Shown: positions 1-7,191 of the stretch, piece by piece
Numbering within the stretch: position 1 is the first letter of the stretch
Layout of the letters: every line of letters begins with the position of its first letter
Source of the DNA: an uncultured bacterium
Lineage (GTDB): Bacteria; Cyanobacteriota; Vampirovibrionia; Gastranaerophilales; Gastranaerophilaceae
Length of the DNA stretch: 13,250 bases
Direction of reading: 5' to 3'
Assembly: GCA_900554385.1 (NCBI GenBank)
Contig: USHE01000034.1
Coordinates: 1-13,250 of the forward strand
Position numbers and translations under genes: made by a program
The notes under the pieces: generated by a model
The model's input: only the letters and a program-made list of their open reading frames with translations
Database searches by the model: none
What the model was told of the DNA's origin: nothing

Positions 1-19
1 CATACATACAGTTTAAGCC

Positions 20-31
20 TTATACTAATAA
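20..31 (+). promoter_or_regulatory. -10 region of the first prepilin gene
   Basis: TTATACTAATAA contains a good -10 hexamer (TATACT, 21-26). The same 12 bases occur on the minus strand at 12540-12551, upstream of the second prepilin gene, which supports a functional role. The matching -35 would lie at or beyond the left window edge, so it cannot be assessed. The predicted transcript start is near base 33, just ahead of the palindrome at 36-55. Confidence 0.5.
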
Positions 32-35
32 AGTA

Positions 36-55
36 CTCCTGTATATATACAGGAG
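36..55. promoter_or_regulatory. Perfect 20-bp palindrome (operator or leader hairpin)
   Basis: CTCCTG-TATATATA-CAGGAG is a perfect inverted repeat. It starts just after the predicted transcript start of the first prepilin gene and ends 18 bases before its ATG. As DNA it has the symmetry of a dimeric repressor site. As RNA it can form an 8-bp stem with a 4-base loop directly 5' of the GGGGAG ribosome binding site (60-65). The sequence cannot distinguish these two uses. Confidence 0.55.
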
Positions 56-73
56 AGAGGGGAGAGTTTAAGG

Positions 74-784
74 ATGAAAAAAGGTTTTACGCTTGCCGAG
101 GTTCTGATTACGCTGGGGATAATCGGCATCGATGCGGCAATGACATTGCCGGGGTTAAATGCGAAATATAAAAAAAATCAAACTGTTACTCAGTTGAAAA
201 AAGCATATACTGTTCTTGCACAAGCGATTAAGTTATCTGAGGTTACGAACGGTAGTCTTGATTATTGGGATTATAAACTTCCCGCTGAAGATTTTTATCA
301 AATGTATTTAGCTAATTATATGTCTGTGAATAACAAAACAATAACTGAATCAGGGATTGTATATAAATATCTTAACGGGTCTCCTTGTGCAGAAAATTTG
401 TGCGTAAGAAAATCTTATACGGTGTATTTGCCGGATGGTTCTGCTCTTATTATTTCCGCATTTACAGGATTTTCTAACGGGAGAGTTATTAGTATAGACG
501 TGAATGGTTATAAAGAACCTAATACTTTTGGAAAAGATGTTTTTTCTTTTGCTATTATTAATAAGTATGGTTTAGTGCCTTTCGGTTATAAAAGTTTCGG
601 GTATGCTTCCTCTAATGAGGATGCAGATAATCCAAATAGCTATAATCAGGTCTTTGGAGAATATGACAGAAATGTAATAACAGGAAGTCAAAAATATGCA
701 TGTACTAAAAAAGGCAGAGGTTTTTGGTGTTCTGCTTTAATATTAATGGATGGCTGGCAGATTAAGGACGATTACCCTTGGTAA
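74..784 (+). CDS. Type IV pilin-like / type II secretion pseudopilin-like prepilin
   Basis: The 236-residue protein has a class III prepilin leader: short MKKG, then FTLAEVLITLGIIG. Prepilin peptidase should cut between Gly4 and Phe5, leaving the usual Glu at mature position 5 and a single N-terminal helix that anchors it in the inner membrane until assembly. The globular part has cysteine pairs C105/C110 and C210/C219, a DVNGYKEPNTFGKDVF segment (142-157) shared with the second prepilin at 11758-12507, and a C-terminal DGWQIKDDYPW tail. One oddity is Asp20 (mature 16) in the hydrophobic helix, where the second copy has Val. The start is set by the leader and by GGGGAG eight bases upstream. 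It appears to be a single-gene unit with its own promoter and a palindrome in the leader. The exact filament (pilus, pseudopilus or competence) cannot be told; no assembly gene other than pilT is in the window. Confidence 0.85.
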   Translation: MKKGFTLAEVLITLGIIGIDAAMTLPGLNAKYKKNQTVTQLKKAYTVLAQAIKLSEVTNGSLDYWDYKLPAEDFYQMYLANYMSVNNKTITESGIVYKYLNGSPCAENLCVRKSYTVYLPDGSALIISAFTGFSNGRVISIDVNGYKEPNTFGKDVFSFAIINKYGLVPFGYKSFGYASSNEDADNPNSYNQVFGEYDRNVITGSQKYACTKKGRGFWCSALILMDGWQIKDDYPW

Positions 785-844
785 ATAAATATTAAATTAT
801 CCTGTCATATATTGAATTTTAGGCTTTATCAAGTATCATTGTTG

Positions 845-860
845 TATAATGAAATATAAT
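845..860 (+). promoter_or_regulatory. Possible pgi promoter, two TATAAT boxes
   Basis: Two TATAAT hexamers, at 845-850 and 855-860, lie 45-60 bases upstream of the pgi start in the 120-base spacer after the first prepilin gene. No convincing -35 is seen for either, and the region is AT-rich, so this is tentative. Confidence 0.3.
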
Positions 861-904
861 ATATGTAGTTAATATATAGGTTATTTGAGAGGGGTACACA
901 AAAC

Positions 905-2275
905 ATGATAGACTTATGCTGCCGAAATGTTGATACCAGTGTTATAGGACCGGAGAACGGGTTAGAATTAGATAAAGAGTTTGATGCTTATAAAGATACA
1001 ATTGCAGCTATTATAGCCAGTTTAAATCAACGAAAAGATAAGCCGGGGCAGTGGCTTCAATGGATGAATTTAGGCTATAACGAAGAAACTATCTGGTATG
1101 TAAAAGAGTATGCCTCTATGGTTAAAGGTCGTTTTGACAATATTTTGGTTTTGGGTATCGGAGGATCTGCTCTTGGTGGGATTGCTTTGACTGAGGCTCT
1201 TTTGAAACCTTACTGGAATTTGCTTTCTGATGAACAGCGTGAAGGGCTGCCTCGAATATTCTTCCTTGATAATATCGATCCTGATACGATGAACGGGCTT
1301 TTTGATATTTTGGATTTGAAAAAGACTCTCGTAAATGTTATTACAAAGTCTGGTGATACTGCTGAAACAATGGCTCAATTTATGAGCGTTAAAGAACGTC
1401 TAAAAAATGAACTGGGAGATAATTACAGATACAACGTTGTCGCGACTACTGATAAAAGAACAGGTATCTTAAGGCAAATTGCAGAACAGGAAGGTTATAA
1501 GACTTTTGTTGTTCCTGATGATGTAGGCGGAAGATTTTCGGTGTTTTCTGCTGTCGGTTTGTTGCCGCTTGCGCTTGTGGGTATTGATATTGACCCTATC
1601 GTAAAAGGTATTAAGGATAAGGATTTGGCTCTTAAAAACACGGATGTAAAAGAAAATATTGCCGCTAAAAATGCTCTAATTCATTATCTTATGGATACTA
1701 AAAAAGGTAAAAACATGTCTGTTATGATGCCGTATTCAAGCCGTTTGAGATATGTTTCTGACTGGTATGCACAGCTTTGGGCAGAGTCGTTGGGGAAAAA
1801 CAAAGACCTAGATGGAAATGATGTTAATATCGGACAAACCCCTATTAAGGCACTGGGTGTGACTGATCAGCATTCTCAAATCCAGCTTTACAACGAAGGT
1901 CCTAACAATAAAATTATAAACTTTATTCGAGTTAAAGATTTTGATACAACATTGGATATTCCGAATATATTTGAATATACAGGATTAAATTATCTTGGCG
2001 GAAAAACGATGAATATGCTAATGGATGCGGAAGCGGATTCTACAAGAGTTGCCCTGACGGATTACAAAAGACCTAACGTAACAATTACAATGCCGAAAGT
2101 TGACGGGTATAATGTTGCGCAGTTACTTTATATGTTTGAAGTTCAGACTGCTATTGCAGGTGAATTGTACAAAATTAACACTTTTAATCAACCAGGGGTT
2201 GAGCAGGCGAAAAATTATACATACGCATTAATGGGCAGAGCGGGTTATGAGGATTCTGCACATACCATGCAGTAA
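905..2275 (+). CDS. pgi: Glucose-6-phosphate isomerase
   Basis: Cytosolic enzyme that interconverts glucose 6-phosphate and fructose 6-phosphate in glycolysis and gluconeogenesis. The 456 residues match the compact bacterial form of the family, about 450 residues. The SIS sugar-phosphate fold shows as LGIGGSALGG (83-92) and the phosphate-binding KSGDTAETM loop (148-156). Family signature 1 is DVGGRFSVFSAVG (206-218) and signature 2 is GELYKINTFNQPGVEQAK (419-436). Probable catalytic residues are Glu294 in WAESLGK, His323 in DQHSQ and Lys436. The ATG follows GAGAGGGG with a ten-base spacer. No terminator separates it from the next two genes on the same strand, so it probably heads a pgi - secreted protein - trxB transcript. 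All key motifs are present and nothing looks degraded. Confidence 0.96.
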   Translation: MIDLCCRNVDTSVIGPENGLELDKEFDAYKDTIAAIIASLNQRKDKPGQWLQWMNLGYNEETIWYVKEYASMVKGRFDNILVLGIGGSALGGIALTEALLKPYWNLLSDEQREGLPRIFFLDNIDPDTMNGLFDILDLKKTLVNVITKSGDTAETMAQFMSVKERLKNELGDNYRYNVVATTDKRTGILRQIAEQEGYKTFVVPDDVGGRFSVFSAVGLLPLALVGIDIDPIVKGIKDKDLALKNTDVKENIAAKNALIHYLMDTKKGKNMSVMMPYSSRLRYVSDWYAQLWAESLGKNKDLDGNDVNIGQTPIKALGVTDQHSQIQLYNEGPNNKIINFIRVKDFDTTLDIPNIFEYTGLNYLGGKTMNMLMDAEADSTRVALTDYKRPNVTITMPKVDGYNVAQLLYMFEVQTAIAGELYKINTFNQPGVEQAKNYTYALMGRAGYEDSAHTMQ

Positions 2276-2297
2276 AAAATGGGAGTTTTATAAATTA

Positions 2298-2801
2298 ATG
2301 AATAAACTCTTACTTCTGTTTGTGTGTTTCATTATCGGCATGTTTATTATGGTAAATGCGCAGGAAACTCCTGTTTTTAAAGCCGGTGTTTCTCTTGAAC
2401 GTCAAGTTCCGTCGTCGCTTATGGGAACATGGCGTGTGGCTGCAGCCTTAAAATCTACAGATAGTCCGCAAACTTTTAAGAATGTAAGTGTCGATATCTG
2501 GAACTTATCAAGAACTAATGACGTCATAAGTTTGAGTAATCCGTTTACGGGTGCAAGCGCATCCATTAACGTGAGTTATGTAAATAAAAATACGATAAAA
2601 TTTACAAAAGTAGGGGATTATGACACTCAGAAACTTACAGATTCTGTTGAAATAACTATATCCGGTGATACGTTTACCGGTAAAAATTCGTTGCGTCTGG
2701 TTACGTATTCTGATGTTGATAATTCTGTGCTGAGCGAAAAAACTGCCTTATATATTCTAAAAGGCGAAAAAATTTCAGGTTCTGGAGTAATAGAAAAATG
2801 A
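2298..2801 (+). CDS. Small secreted protein of unknown function
   Basis: I do not recognise this 167-residue protein. It begins with a clear signal peptide: MNK, a hydrophobic stretch at about 4-19, then VNA-QE, which suggests signal peptidase I cleavage after Ala21. Cys10 is not in a lipobox. The mature part is rich in Ser, Thr, Val and Asn with alternating patterns typical of beta strands, and it carries a Gly-x-Trp motif (MGTWRV, 42-47) near the start of the mature region, as lipocalin-like barrels do; that resemblance is only suggestive. An earlier in-frame ATG at 2247 would add 17 residues overlapping pgi and bury the signal peptide, so I prefer 2298, which has GGGAG about 12 bases upstream. 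It lies between pgi and trxB, and its TGA stop overlaps the trxB ribosome binding site, which points to co-transcription. Confidence 0.75.
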   Translation: MNKLLLLFVCFIIGMFIMVNAQETPVFKAGVSLERQVPSSLMGTWRVAAALKSTDSPQTFKNVSVDIWNLSRTNDVISLSNPFTGASASINVSYVNKNTIKFTKVGDYDTQKLTDSVEITISGDTFTGKNSLRLVTYSDVDNSVLSEKTALYILKGEKISGSGVIEK

Positions 2802-2810
2802 GGATAATAT

Positions 2811-3755
2811 ATGCAAAGTTATGATTTTGATGTTGTAATTTTAGGCGGCGGACCTGCAGGACTTTCTGCTGCAATTTATGCAAGCCGTGGTGCTGTTTCT
2901 ACAGCGTTGATTGATGTTAGTATGATGGGCGGGCAGCCTTCAAATTATTTGGAATTGGAAAATTATCCGGGGTTTCCGATTATTGGCGGGTATGATTTGA
3001 TGGAAAAGTTCGAGGAGCATGCCGATAAGTTCGGAGTTCAAAAGTTTCCGATGCAAGAAATTGAAAAGATAGACCTTACATCAACCCCAAAATTGATTGT
3101 TACCAAAGAGGGTGAATTTAGAGCAAAAAGCATTATTATAGCTTGCGGTGCGCAGCCAATGAAGCTTGGAGTGCCGGGAGAAAAAGAATTTGTCGGACGT
3201 GGTGTAAGTTACTGTGCAGTTTGCGATGGTGCGGTTTATAAAGAGAAAGTTGTCGCTGTTGTAGGCGGCGGTAATGCTGCTGTTGAAGAAGCTATGTATC
3301 TTACAAAATTCGCTGATAAAGTATATGTTGTTCATAGGCGTAATGAGCTTAGGGCAGATAAAATTGTTCAGGAACGAGCATTTAAAAATGAAAAAATTGA
3401 ATTTGTATGGGATAGTGTCGTAAAAGAAATTAAAGGCGATACCCTTGTTCATACTGTTGTTCTTGAAAATGTAAAAACTAAGGAAATTTCAAATCTTCCT
3501 GTTAACGGCGTGTTCCCGTATATTGGCATGGTTCCTAATGTGGAAAATATTACAGGGCAGGTTGAACAGGATGCTGGCGGATTTATTCTTACCGATGAAA
3601 CAATGAAAACCTCTTTAGATGGGGTATTTGCTGTAGGAGATATTCGCAAAACTCCTCTACGACAGGTAATAACAGCAGCTTCAGATGGTGCTGTTGGTGC
3701 CGTTTACTCTGTTAAATATATCGAAAGTCTAAAAGATATTCCGCAAAAAGTATAA
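2811..3755 (+). CDS. trxB: Thioredoxin-disulfide reductase
   Basis: Cytosolic FAD enzyme that uses NADPH to reduce thioredoxin. The 314 residues are a normal length for the low-molecular-weight bacterial type. Domains in order: FAD-binding GGGPAGLSAA (12-21), a central NADPH domain with the redox-active pair C135-x-x-C138 (CAVCDG), a GGGNAAVEEA nucleotide fold (152-161), the HRRNELR segment (175-181) that fits NADPH phosphate binding, and the C-terminal FAD motif GVFAVGDIRKTPLRQV (271-286). The TGAGGA ribosome binding site at 2799-2804 includes the stop of the preceding gene, six bases before the ATG, which suggests translational coupling. It is the last gene before the terminator at 3754-3778. 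Some relatives in this superfamily use other electron donors or acceptors, but the HRR motif argues for an NADPH-dependent TrxB. Confidence 0.95.
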   Translation: MQSYDFDVVILGGGPAGLSAAIYASRGAVSTALIDVSMMGGQPSNYLELENYPGFPIIGGYDLMEKFEEHADKFGVQKFPMQEIEKIDLTSTPKLIVTKEGEFRAKSIIIACGAQPMKLGVPGEKEFVGRGVSYCAVCDGAVYKEKVVAVVGGGNAAVEEAMYLTKFADKVYVVHRRNELRADKIVQERAFKNEKIEFVWDSVVKEIKGDTLVHTVVLENVKTKEISNLPVNGVFPYIGMVPNVENITGQVEQDAGGFILTDETMKTSLDGVFAVGDIRKTPLRQVITAASDGAVGAVYSVKYIESLKDIPQKV

Positions 3756-3778
3756 AAAGAGCCGTAAGGCTCTTTTTT
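3754..3778 (+). terminator. Intrinsic terminator after trxB
   Basis: The stem AAAAAGAGCC / GGCTCTTTTT with loop GTAA is followed by a T run and overlaps the last trxB codons. It ends the pgi-trxB transcript. The A-rich 5' arm means it could also act on the other strand. Confidence 0.85.
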
Positions 3779-3783
3779 ACTGT

Positions 3784-3812
3784 AAAAAAAAAGTTGCCAG
3801 AGATTTGGCAAC
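3784..3812 (-). terminator. Orphan minus-strand intrinsic terminator
   Basis: Read on the minus strand, GTTGCCA and TGGCAAC form a 7-bp perfect stem with a 6-base loop, followed by nine T residues (the A run at 3784-3792). That is a textbook intrinsic terminator for leftward transcription, yet no minus-strand gene lies between it and pilT. It may end a small RNA or block antisense transcription into trxB. Confidence 0.6.
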
Positions 3813-4041
3813 ATTAAATAAACACGAGGATATTAAGAGAGAGAGTATAAAGTATTTTATATTATGTTAATAAAGTCATTTTAAAACTTGGTTTTCTTTT
3901 TCCAATTTGTAATTTGTGATTTCCCTTACATTTATATAAAGGATTTCTTTTTTGAAAAATTTACTTTTTTATATTGGAATGTTAAGTTTTATTAATATAA
4001 ATTTTAAGTTATACGTTATTTGTAGGATTTCTCAAAATATC

Positions 4042-4070
4042 TTGTCAGAAATCGACAATGATGATATAAT
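4042..4070 (+). promoter_or_regulatory. Sigma-70-type promoter of pilT
   Basis: TTGTCA (4042-4047), a 17-base spacer and a consensus TATAAT (4065-4070). This is the best promoter in the window. Transcription should start near 4077, leaving a leader of about 32 bases before the ATG at 4109. Confidence 0.75.
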
Positions 4071-4108
4071 AAAAATATAAATTGAGAGAATACAAAGATA
4101 GGATAGTT

Positions 4109-5197
4109 ATGGATTTCGATATTGAAGATTTTTTAAGAAAAGCAGTTTCTATTGCCGCATCAGATGTTCACCTTGCTGTTGGAGAACATCCTACTGTTCG
4201 TAAAGACGGTAGAATTATGAAAATTAATATGCCGATTTTGACTGACGATGATATTGATCATGCTTATGATGTTCTTTTGCCGCGAAGCGCAAAGGATAAT
4301 CTTGAAAATGTTTATGATTTGGATTTTGCTTATGAAATCCCAGGGTTTTCTCGTTTTCGTGTTAATTTGAGTCGTCAATTAGGGAAAAATAAGCTTGTTA
4401 TAAGACTTATTCCTTATTACGTAAGAAAAATTCATGAATTGAATTTGCCTTCTTCAATTGAACAATTTGCAAAATTAAATCACGGTTTAGTATTGGTTAC
4501 AGGTCCTACCGGCAGTGGTAAGTCTACTACTATTGCTTCTATAATTGATTATATAAATTCTAATTATCCGAAGCATATTATTACAATTGAAGATCCTATC
4601 GAATTTATTTTTAATAACAAAAAAGGTATAGTTTCTCAACGTCAAATTCTTGTTGATACTGCGTCGTTTCCTGATGGGGTTAAATACGCATTGAGACAAG
4701 ATCCGGATGTTATCTTTATTGGTGAAATTCGTGATAGAGATACTATCACTTCTGCGCTGAAAGCTGCGGAAACAGGACACCTTGTTTTTGCTACAATTCA
4801 CACTAATGATGCTATTCAAACTATTGATAGAATTATTAATATGTTTGAACCATCAGACAGAGATTTTGTTCGCCATCAGTTAGCACAGATTATACGAGGT
4901 ACGGTTTCTCAAAAACTCGTTCCTCTAAAAGACGGTTCAGGTCGTAGGCCTGCTTGCGAAGTCTTAGTTGTTACTTCTACTGTTAAAGACTTTATTGAAA
5001 AAGATGAGCTGGAAAAGGTTTATGATCTGGTTAAAAACGGCTCATTTATCAGTATGATTACAATGAACATGTCTTTATACAATCTTTGTGTAAATGATTA
5101 CATAACAGAAGAAGTTGCAATGAGCTTCTCTGACGATAGAACAGAACTTGCACAGATGTTAAAGGGTGTATTCCACGGGACAAACTCGGGAAATTAA
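4109..5197 (+). CDS. pilT: Type IV pilus retraction ATPase PilT
   Basis: Hexameric cytoplasmic ATPase of the PilT/GspE secretion family that powers pilus retraction, and hence twitching or DNA uptake. Seen in order: an N-terminal PAS-like region, the Walker A loop GPTGSGKST (132-140), the Asp box IITIEDPIEF (157-166), Walker B with VIFIGEIRD (201-209, Glu206) and the His box TGHLVFATIHTND (222-234). The 362 residues fit the family. The region where classical PilT has AIRNLIRE reads STVKDFIE here, so assignment to PilT rather than a close paralogue is not absolute. The ATG at 4109 has AGGA five bases upstream and suits the promoter; a TTG at 4082 would add nine residues but leave almost no leader. 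recO follows after 21 bases without a terminator. The two prepilin genes in this window may supply filaments it acts on. Confidence 0.88.
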   Translation: MDFDIEDFLRKAVSIAASDVHLAVGEHPTVRKDGRIMKINMPILTDDDIDHAYDVLLPRSAKDNLENVYDLDFAYEIPGFSRFRVNLSRQLGKNKLVIRLIPYYVRKIHELNLPSSIEQFAKLNHGLVLVTGPTGSGKSTTIASIIDYINSNYPKHIITIEDPIEFIFNNKKGIVSQRQILVDTASFPDGVKYALRQDPDVIFIGEIRDRDTITSALKAAETGHLVFATIHTNDAIQTIDRIINMFEPSDRDFVRHQLAQIIRGTVSQKLVPLKDGSGRRPACEVLVVTSTVKDFIEKDELEKVYDLVKNGSFISMITMNMSLYNLCVNDYITEEVAMSFSDDRTELAQMLKGVFHGTNSGN

Positions 5198-5218
5198 TTA
5201 AATAATAATAAATAGATA

Positions 5219-5980
5219 ATGGATAGTTTTGTTACAGACGCTATAAATTTGAAATCATATAATCTTAGCGAGTCTGATAAGATTATGGTGATGTATTCAA
5301 GAGATAGAGGGCTAATAAGAGGAGTTGCAAAGGGTGTTAAAAAGCCCAAGAGCAAACTGGGTGCTCGTATGGATTTGCTTGTCGCTAATAAGCTTATGCT
5401 GCACAAGGGGCGCAATCTTGACACAATATCTCAGGCTGAAGCTTTGAATACATTTAATGCTACTCGTCGTAACATGGATAAAATTTTCTATTCTATGTAT
5501 ATTTCTGAGGTTGTAAATAATTTTGGTGTAGAAGATGACCCTTGTTCTGCGGTTATCTTTGATTTGCTGTATGAAGCACTGGAAGCTGTTGCGCAGGCTG
5601 ATGATAAAATTAAAATTCTCAATTCTGTGTTAAAATTTCAATTAAAAATGATGAGAGTATCGGGTTTTTCTCTTGAATTGGATAAGTGTCTTTGCTGCGG
5701 AAAGCCAATAGAACTGGAAAACATGTATTTTTCAGAACGTCTTGGCGGGGTTGTGTGCCGAGAGTGCAATGCTCATTATGGATTAACTAACATAATGCAC
5801 TATAAACTACGTGATTTTTTGTCTGTTCTTGCTAATTCGGAATTTGACGAGGTTTCTGAGTATGAGGAAAAAGCGACAGAAAAGGTTTGTCTTGTATGTT
5901 TTGAACTGCTAAAATCTTATATAAATTCTCATTCTGTTAAGAAATTTAATTCTACCGCAATTTTACAAGAAGTTGTGTGA
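5219..5980 (+). CDS. recO: DNA repair protein RecO
   Basis: RecO works with RecF and RecR to load RecA on SSB-coated single-stranded DNA and to anneal strands in recombinational repair. The 253 residues fit the family. The N-terminal OB-fold region includes the typical DKIMVMYSRDRGLIRGVAKGVKKPKSKLG stretch (20-48), where basic residues probably contact DNA. The C-terminal part has a zinc site made of C157/C160 (a CLCC cluster) and C180-x-x-C183 (GGVVCREC). The start at 5219 keeps the family N terminus, but the bases before it are almost pure A and T with no Shine-Dalgarno sequence, so translation may depend on the upstream pilT message or on an unstructured leader. It ends 19 bases before the convergent PfkB gene, with no obvious terminator between them. 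Confidence 0.9.
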   Translation: MDSFVTDAINLKSYNLSESDKIMVMYSRDRGLIRGVAKGVKKPKSKLGARMDLLVANKLMLHKGRNLDTISQAEALNTFNATRRNMDKIFYSMYISEVVNNFGVEDDPCSAVIFDLLYEALEAVAQADDKIKILNSVLKFQLKMMRVSGFSLELDKCLCCGKPIELENMYFSERLGGVVCRECNAHYGLTNIMHYKLRDFLSVLANSEFDEVSEYEEKATEKVCLVCFELLKSYINSHSVKKFNSTAILQEVV

Positions 5981-5999
5981 TTACTTATTCAGATAATTT

Positions 6000-7046
6000 T
6001 TATACAATTTCTTTAAAATTATATTCAGGATTTTCTTTTAGTGTTTTCTCGATTTGGTCAAATGTCATAAGCCCTTGAGTTGCACCGAAAGCTGAAACTA
6101 CGCCGGCGGAATTTACAGATGCATACATAAGGGATTTGCCGATATTTCGGTCTGTTCTTCCGAGAGCTGCGCAGAAAGTAGATGCAAAAGCATCTCCCGC
6201 ACCGAGTGTTGATACGACAGGCCCGTCAAAAACAGGGCAGTAGTAATATTTTTCCCCGTCGTAGGCATAAGCACCGTTTCCGCCGTCTGTTATTACTATT
6301 ATCTGGTAATCTCTAATTTTTAATTTTTTAAACATTTCTTTCACGTCAGGGTGAATTATTTCATCAGAGAATTTTTCTTTGCTTGTGTCCGGTCTGACTT
6401 GAATTTGAGTTGCAAGAGATGCTTCTTCTTTATTTAAAACAACAATGTTAGCGTTTGCAAGAATTTTTTTAAGGTAGTTAAAGCCTTTTTTAATGCTTGA
6501 AGAACCTGCATTGAAGCAGACATATACGTTATTATCGTTAGCAAATGTAGCAATATCATCAAGAACTTTTGTGCTATCGCCGTTCATAGGTGCTATGTAT
6601 AAAAGTTTAGAATTTTTTATTGCATCGAAATTGATGTCTGATTTTTTGATTTGAGCATTAGCTCCGCGGTGTGCAAGAACGGTTCTGTCTCCTTGAAAGC
6701 TTACTAATATTATTGAGAAACCGGTGCTGATTTTTGGATCTTGTATGATATTTGATAAATCGATATCTTTGTTTTTGAAAGCTTCAAGTACGCCGTCTGA
6801 GTAGATGTCATCTCCGATTTTAAAGATTGCACTTGTTTTAAACCCTAAATTAGCAAAGTTCATTGCCGTGTTGACACCGCCTCCGCCTACGTTTGAGGCA
6901 AAGTCTGTCATTTCTACTTTTGCACCGTAAGGGTAGCTCATAAATTCAGATTTCTTGTTTTTTGTGTAAACTGAAACTATATTTGCATCGTCACTTTCCA
7001 CAAATACGTCCATTGTTGCACTTCCGATTGTTATAATATCACACAT
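6000..7046 (-). CDS. PfkB-family carbohydrate or nucleoside kinase
   Basis: ATP-dependent kinase of the ribokinase/PfkB superfamily, which phosphorylates sugars or nucleosides; the substrate cannot be read from the sequence. The 348 residues show the N-terminal substrate-site motif GGGGVNTAMNFANLG (54-68), the metal/ATP-region N-x-x-E motif (N205 to E208), and the C-terminal signature STLGAGDAFAS (279-289), in which Asp285 is the expected catalytic base. The start of this signature reads ST where DT is most common; the family pattern allows it. I chose the ATG at 7046 because GGAGAG lies six bases upstream. An in-frame ATG seven codons earlier would place that binding site inside the gene. 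It is a single gene, convergent with recO and divergent from the 751-residue protein. Confidence 0.88.
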   Translation of the reverse strand: MCDIITIGSATMDVFVESDDANIVSVYTKNKKSEFMSYPYGAKVEMTDFASNVGGGGVNTAMNFANLGFKTSAIFKIGDDIYSDGVLEAFKNKDIDLSNIIQDPKISTGFSIILVSFQGDRTVLAHRGANAQIKKSDINFDAIKNSKLLYIAPMNGDSTKVLDDIATFANDNNVYVCFNAGSSSIKKGFNYLKKILANANIVVLNKEEASLATQIQVRPDTSKEKFSDEIIHPDVKEMFKKLKIRDYQIIVITDGGNGAYAYDGEKYYYCPVFDGPVVSTLGAGDAFASTFCAALGRTDRNIGKSLMYASVNSAGVVSAFGATQGLMTFDQIEKTLKENPEYNFKEIV

Positions 7047-7080
7047 AGTATTCTCTCCATTATTCATTATCTGTAACTTT

Positions 7081-7108
7081 ATTTTATCATAAATATTTTG
7101 ATTGTTAA
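7081..7108 (-). promoter_or_regulatory. Likely promoter of the PfkB-family gene
   Basis: On the minus strand TTAACA (7103-7108), a 16-base spacer and TAAAAT (7081-7086) preceded by TGA form an extended -10 promoter about 35 bases before the ATG. The region is very AT-rich, so chance matches are possible. Confidence 0.4.
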
Positions 7109-7191
7109 ATTATATTAATATTCTGGCAAAGTATTTTTTTATGGGGTTTAATCCAGATGATAAATATACATTAATGTAAGGAAGTTTTAAA

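Larger units (their letters stand above)
3779..4108. other. AT-rich spacer between trxB and pilT
   Basis: About 330 bases without a convincing protein gene on either strand; start codons here lead only to peptides of a few residues. It holds a minus-strand terminator-like hairpin (3784-3812), a possible weak minus-strand promoter (AGTATA at 3844-3849, reading TATACT on that strand) and the pilT promoter (4042-4070). A short minus-strand RNA of roughly 50-60 bases between the last promoter-like box and the hairpin is possible but unproven. Confidence 0.5.

Noticed and set aside
1070..1378. Minus-strand open frame within pgi
   Set aside because: It is antisense to a fully conserved enzyme gene and has no protein-like features.
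2247..2297. Upstream ATG for the secreted protein
   Set aside because: It would overlap pgi by 29 bases and place a charged extension before a clean signal peptide; the ATG at 2298 explains the sequence better.
5981..5999. Terminator between recO and the PfkB-family gene
   Set aside because: Only a 4-bp ACAA/TTGT pairing is visible near the recO end, too weak to call.
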